Assembly (NCBI RefSeq): GCF_019029495.1
Contig: NZ_JAERQM010000002.1
Coordinates: 1 to 64,000, forward strand
Direction: 5' to 3'
Length of the DNA stretch: 64,000 nucleotides
Source: Falsiroseomonas oleicola
GTDB lineage: Bacteria; Pseudomonadota; Alphaproteobacteria; Acetobacterales; Acetobacteraceae
The translations under genes were made by a program, and so were the position numbers. Positions 61,421 through 64,000 of the stretch are shown here, piece by piece. The notes under the pieces were generated by a model. It saw nothing but the letters and a program-made list of their open reading frames with translations, was not told the DNA's origin and made no database searches. How positions within the stretch are numbered: the stretch's first letter is position 1; every line of letters starts with the position of its first letter.

Positions 61421-61966
61421 ATGGCCATTCGCATGGGCTACAACGTCGCCTATCGCTGGCAGGGCATCAGCCTGCATTGCTGGATGACGGCGCTGGAGAT
61501 GCTGATGCAGTGGCGTCATGGCTGCATCTACGGCGTCGATCCCGGCACCGGGGCCAATCGCACCGCCCATACCGCCCAGGTGCAGACGGCCAAGGCGCGC
61601 AACCGCGGCTACAGCATCGACAACATCAACGACTACGGGCTGCGCCAGGTCACCAGCAACGACATCTCCGCCCAGATCGGCGGCTGGCAGGCGGCGCTGC
61701 GGGCCGGCGGGCCGATCCTCGCCTCCGGCACCTATGGGCCGGCGCGGATCGTCGGCGGGCATATCGTGCTGATCGTCGGCATCAGCGGGTCGAACAAGGT
61801 GGCCTATCTCGACCCCTTCCTGATCGGCATGAAGGCGATCTTCGGCAACCACGCCACCTATGTCAGCCCGGCGGATTGCTATGCCCGGCTGAACAAGAGC
61901 TTCGGCGTCAACCAGCTGCACCAGGCGGCCGCCGGCGGCGCCGATGCGGGATTCGGCTGGCCCTGA
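61421..61966 (+). CDS. AvrRpt2-like papain-fold cysteine protease
   Basis: A 181-aa protein. The pattern HCWMTALEMLMQW near residues 19-31 holds the catalytic Cys, GGHIVLIVGI holds the His, and LDPF supplies the acidic residue. This matches the AvrRpt2/C70 papain-like peptidase family, which includes secreted and effector-like proteins. There is no signal peptide, so export would need a special route. GGGGGAAGGAAACGC precedes the start. No secretion genes are adjacent. Its target is unknown. Confidence 0.8.
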   Translation: MAIRMGYNVAYRWQGISLHCWMTALEMLMQWRHGCIYGVDPGTGANRTAHTAQVQTAKARNRGYSIDNINDYGLRQVTSNDISAQIGGWQAALRAGGPILASGTYGPARIVGGHIVLIVGISGSNKVAYLDPFLIGMKAIFGNHATYVSPADCYARLNKSFGVNQLHQAAAGGADAGFGWP

Positions 61967-62024
61967 CCCTTTGCAGCGGTGACGCGGGCTGCGAGGCTGG
62001 GCGCAACCGAGAGAGAGGCCCGCC

Positions 62025-62870
62025 ATGTCCTTCACCGCCCCCCCGCGCCGGCTCGGCACGCTCGACCGCCCGGATTGCCGCATCGCTTATGAGGTGACGG
62101 GCAGCGGCCCGCCCATCGTCTTCGCCCATGGGCTGGGCGGCTGCTACCTGTCCTGGTTCCAGCAGGTGGCGTATTTCGCGCCGCGCTACACCTGCGTCAG
62201 CTTCTCCCATCGCGGCTTCTTCCCCTCCACCGCGCCGGCCGGCGGGCCGGATCCGCGCGACTATGCGGGGGACCTGGCGGCGCTGGTCGACCATCTGGAG
62301 CTCGGCGACATCGCTTTGGTCTGCCAGTCCATGGGCGGCTGGACGGGTGTGGAATATGCGCTGGCCCGGCCGGGGCGGCTGCGCGCCCTGGTGCTGGCCG
62401 CGACCACCGGCTCGCTCGACCCCCGCCAGATGCGGGAGCCCGCGCGGGGCCGGCTGGAGGGTTGGAACCGGGACTCGGCCGCGGCCCGCGCCGCCATGCA
62501 GGCCGCCCATATCCACCCGGCCGGCGGCCCGGCCATGGCGGAGCGCCAGCCTGCGCACCACCACCTCTACGCCGCGCTCGACCGGCTGAGCGCCGGGCTG
62601 GACAAGGAGGCGCTGCGCGCGCGGATGACGGAGATGCGCCGCCGCCCGCCCGCCGACCTCGCTGGCGGCAATTGCCCGGTGCTGTTCATGCCGAACGGCC
62701 AGGACCAGGTGATCCCGCCCTTCGCGCTGGAGGCGATGGCGCCCGAGATTCCCGGCGCCCGCGTGGCGCGCATCCCCGATGCCGCCCATTCCGCCTATTT
62801 CGAGACCCCCGCCGCCTTCAACGCTTTGGTCGAGGCCTTCCTGATCGAGGTCGGCCACTCACCCCAATAG
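62025..62870 (+). CDS. Alpha/beta hydrolase (esterase/lactonase type)
   Basis: A 281-aa protein with an intact nucleophile elbow CQSMGG (Ser 102), the HGLG oxyanion loop (FAHGLGGCYLSW) and a C-terminal His in DAAHSAYFETP. Small-molecule ester or lactone hydrolysis is likely. It is encoded 58 nt after the cysteine protease gene and overlaps the convergent DUF3147 gene by 12 nt. GAGAGAGG precedes the start. It contrasts with the degenerate paralogue at 43416-44213. Confidence 0.88.
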   Translation: MSFTAPPRRLGTLDRPDCRIAYEVTGSGPPIVFAHGLGGCYLSWFQQVAYFAPRYTCVSFSHRGFFPSTAPAGGPDPRDYAGDLAALVDHLELGDIALVCQSMGGWTGVEYALARPGRLRALVLAATTGSLDPRQMREPARGRLEGWNRDSAAARAAMQAAHIHPAGGPAMAERQPAHHHLYAALDRLSAGLDKEALRARMTEMRRRPPADLAGGNCPVLFMPNGQDQVIPPFALEAMAPEIPGARVARIPDAAHSAYFETPAAFNALVEAFLIEVGHSPQ

Positions 62871-63194
62871 GCCGTAATGCCGGGCGGCCAGGGTGTAGAA
62901 GCCCCAGGCGACGGCGCCGCAGCCCAGCGCCAGGGGCAGCGACAGCCCCTGGCCCATGGCGACGGCGATGATGCCGAGCACGGTCGCCGTCGGCACCAGC
63001 CCCCAGAGCACGGTGACGGTGAAGGCGCGGATTTCCGCCGGTGGCGCGCCATCCACGCCGAGCCAGATCATCGACAGGATGGAGATCAGCGGCAGGGCCG
63101 CGATCCAGCCGCCGAGCTGCGGATTGTGCCGCGCCAGCAGGTTGATGCCGCCGATCACCGCGGCGGAGGCGGCGATCTTGAAGAGCATCAACAT
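62859..63194 (-). CDS. DUF3147 four-helix membrane protein
   Basis: A 111-aa hydrophobic protein with four predicted membrane segments: FKIAASAAVIGGINLLA, WIAALPLISILSMIWLGVDG, VTVLWGLVPTATVLGIIAVAMG and GCGAVAWGFYTLA. It belongs to the DUF3147/GlpM-like family, function unknown. It overlaps the 3' end of the MarR gene by 7 nt in the same direction, so MarR probably controls it as part of one transcript. Confidence 0.82.
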   Translation of the reverse strand: MLMLFKIAASAAVIGGINLLARHNPQLGGWIAALPLISILSMIWLGVDGAPPAEIRAFTVTVLWGLVPTATVLGIIAVAMGQGLSLPLALGCGAVAWGFYTLAARHYGLLG

Positions 63195-63625
63195 GGCGGC
63201 TCGCCCCCCGTCACGCAGCGCAGCAGCAGCGCCATCCCCTCCGCGATCCGGTCGCGCTCGGCCTGCGTCAGCCGGGCAAGACAGGCGGCCAGGCGCGCCT
63301 CGTCGAGGCCTGTATGCTCCCTGAGCACCACCATGCCCTGTGAAGTCACCGACACCTCCACAACGCGCTCATCCGAGGATCGCCGCGTCTTGGTGATGAG
63401 ACCCTTGTCCGCCAGCCGGCGGGTGATTTCGGAGGCGGTGTTGGTGGCGCAGCCGATGGCCTGGCCGAGGGATCGGATGGTCGCGCCACCCTCTGCCGCA
63501 TATTGCAGCGCGCGCACGGCCTGATGACTGAGCGGGGTCGTATAGGGGGCGTGGCAGTGGCGATAGATCGCCGCGTGGTGGTCGGAGAGCCGGCGCGCCA
63601 AGGTCGTGCTGGTATCACTTCGCAT
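63188..63625 (-). CDS. MarR-family transcriptional regulator
   Basis: A 145-aa winged-helix protein with the MarR core: SHQAVRALQYAAEGGATIRSLGQAIGCATNTASEITRRLADKGLITKTRRSSDERVVEVSVT. A Cys and several His residues (HCHAPYTTPLSH) near the N-terminus may sense metal or oxidants, but this is inference. It is cotranscribed with DUF3147. An AT-rich dyad at 63629-63641 overlaps its start region and may be its own operator. Confidence 0.88.
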   Translation of the reverse strand: MRSDTSTTLARRLSDHHAAIYRHCHAPYTTPLSHQAVRALQYAAEGGATIRSLGQAIGCATNTASEITRRLADKGLITKTRRSSDERVVEVSVTSQGMVVLREHTGLDEARLAACLARLTQAERDRIAEGMALLLRCVTGGEPPC

Positions 63626-63628
63626 ATG

Positions 63629-63641
63629 ACGAATATGTCGT
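63629..63641. promoter_or_regulatory. Possible MarR operator
   Basis: A near-palindrome ACGA-ATATG-TCGT just upstream of the MarR start, in a markedly AT-rich leader (63620-63670). Short arms make this weak, but MarR regulators usually bind such sites at their own promoters. Confidence 0.35.
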
Positions 63642-63808
63642 TTGATACGATATTTTTCCAGCGCAAAATCTCAGCACCTGCGCCAGATGTCGACGGTGAT
63701 CTCCTGCCAGCCTGCCAGCGCCATCCCTCCGACCGGCAGCGCGGACGTCGCCGTCGTTGGGGGCATGGTATGCCTCCGCGTGCTTTCGCCAGAGAGAGAT
63801 GATCGGCC

Positions 63809-64000
63809 ATGCGAATCAAAAGAGCGACCCCAATGGATGCGCCACGCTGCGTGGAACTCGTTGAAGCGCGACGTTTGGAATACCAGGCCTATGAGCCCGT
63901 ATTCTGGAAGAAGGCGCCCGGTTCGGTAGCCTCGACCTTGCCCTGGTTCGAGCAGTTGTTCTCGGACTCGCGAAATGTGTCCCTGGTGGCCGTGGAGGAT
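63809..64000 (+). CDS. GNAT-family acetyltransferase, cut by the window edge
   Basis: The first 64 residues (MRIKRATPMDAPRCVELVEA...) are visible with no stop before 64000. The opening IKRATPMDAPRCVELVEARR is typical of GNAT N-termini, and the open frame reads LFSDSRNVSLVAVED at the edge. Codon use has more A/T at third positions than most neighbours. AGAGAGATGATC lies upstream as a possible ribosome site. The function cannot be set from this fragment. Confidence 0.6.
   Translation, partial: MRIKRATPMDAPRCVELVEARRLEYQAYEPVFWKKAPGSVASTLPWFEQLFSDSRNVSLVAVED

Overview
The window is about 70% GC, densely packed, and carries no tRNA, rRNA, phage or transposase genes. Several linkages point to an alphaproteobacterium of the Rhodospirillales, most likely an Acetobacteraceae member of the Roseomonas type. 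These are argH-lptM-lysA-DUF4175, a GNAT-NUDIX fusion beside argJ-ppiC-secA, lspA followed by a BamF-type lipoprotein, a DUF4170 gene, and a Bug/TctC binding protein beside a GMC oxidoreductase. The placement is inferred from gene content and composition only.

Layout. 0.2-1.4 kb: a lipoprotein and a PRC-barrel protein that share a duplicated repeat, perhaps under an EcfG-like stress promoter. 1.4-9.4 kb: recX, azlCD, ileS, lspA, the BamF-like lipoprotein, hslO, a Tat lipoprotein and a RidA protein. 9.5-13 kb (minus): GNAT-NUDIX, a VapBC-type module fused by overlaps to a CinA-like gene, and folE. 13-22.5 kb: an orphan CheB, argJ, ppiC, secA, a secreted repeat protein, an MFS exporter and accA. 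22.6-30 kb: a soluble PAS receptor, an M20 amidohydrolase, an IlvD/Edd dehydratase and a single-chain restriction-modification protein. 30-35 kb: VOC protein, rplM-rpsI, argC, gamma carbonic anhydrase and two paralogous lipoproteins. 35-40 kb: a manganese-type ABC importer (binding protein, ATPase, two permeases), then mntR and a fatty-acid hydroxylase, with a perfect 16-bp palindrome over the predicted promoter. 40-48 kb: small envelope proteins, a short-chain dehydrogenase and an alpha/beta hydrolase that each lack a key catalytic residue, an ankyrin protein, cytochrome b561 and cytochrome c'. 48-52.3 kb: TctC, GMC oxidoreductase, a second degenerate SDR and a HigBA/NadS-type toxin-antitoxin. 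52.3-64 kb: M29 peptidase, TlpA-like thioredoxin, argH-lptM, an inserted HxlR/NmrA pair, lysA-DUF4175, a GNAT, an AvrRpt2-like papain-fold protein, an esterase, DUF3147, MarR and a GNAT cut by the window edge.

The most unusual signal is a structured intergenic element present three times (9376-9546 plus, 23892-24021 plus, 47503-47620 minus). Short linkers are nearly invariant (CCCTCAGRCGCCGGGC, TTGGCT, TCGG, CCGCAGGT), while the hairpins between them differ in sequence but keep their pairing. All three copies lie between convergent genes, and they occupy every convergent junction in the window longer than 100 bp. This looks like a structure-selected repeat family, either a mobile palindromic element or a 3'-end RNA element, and I do not recognise it.

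Other points of interest are sharp low-GC mosaics inside ileS and inside the target-recognition part of the restriction-modification gene, several clear regulatory dyads (VapBC, HigBA, MntR, HxlR), and a gene pair inserted into the otherwise conserved argH-lptM-lysA block. No stretch over 300 bases lacks a gene. Positions 1-127 and the remaining short gaps show nothing I can support beyond the sites listed.
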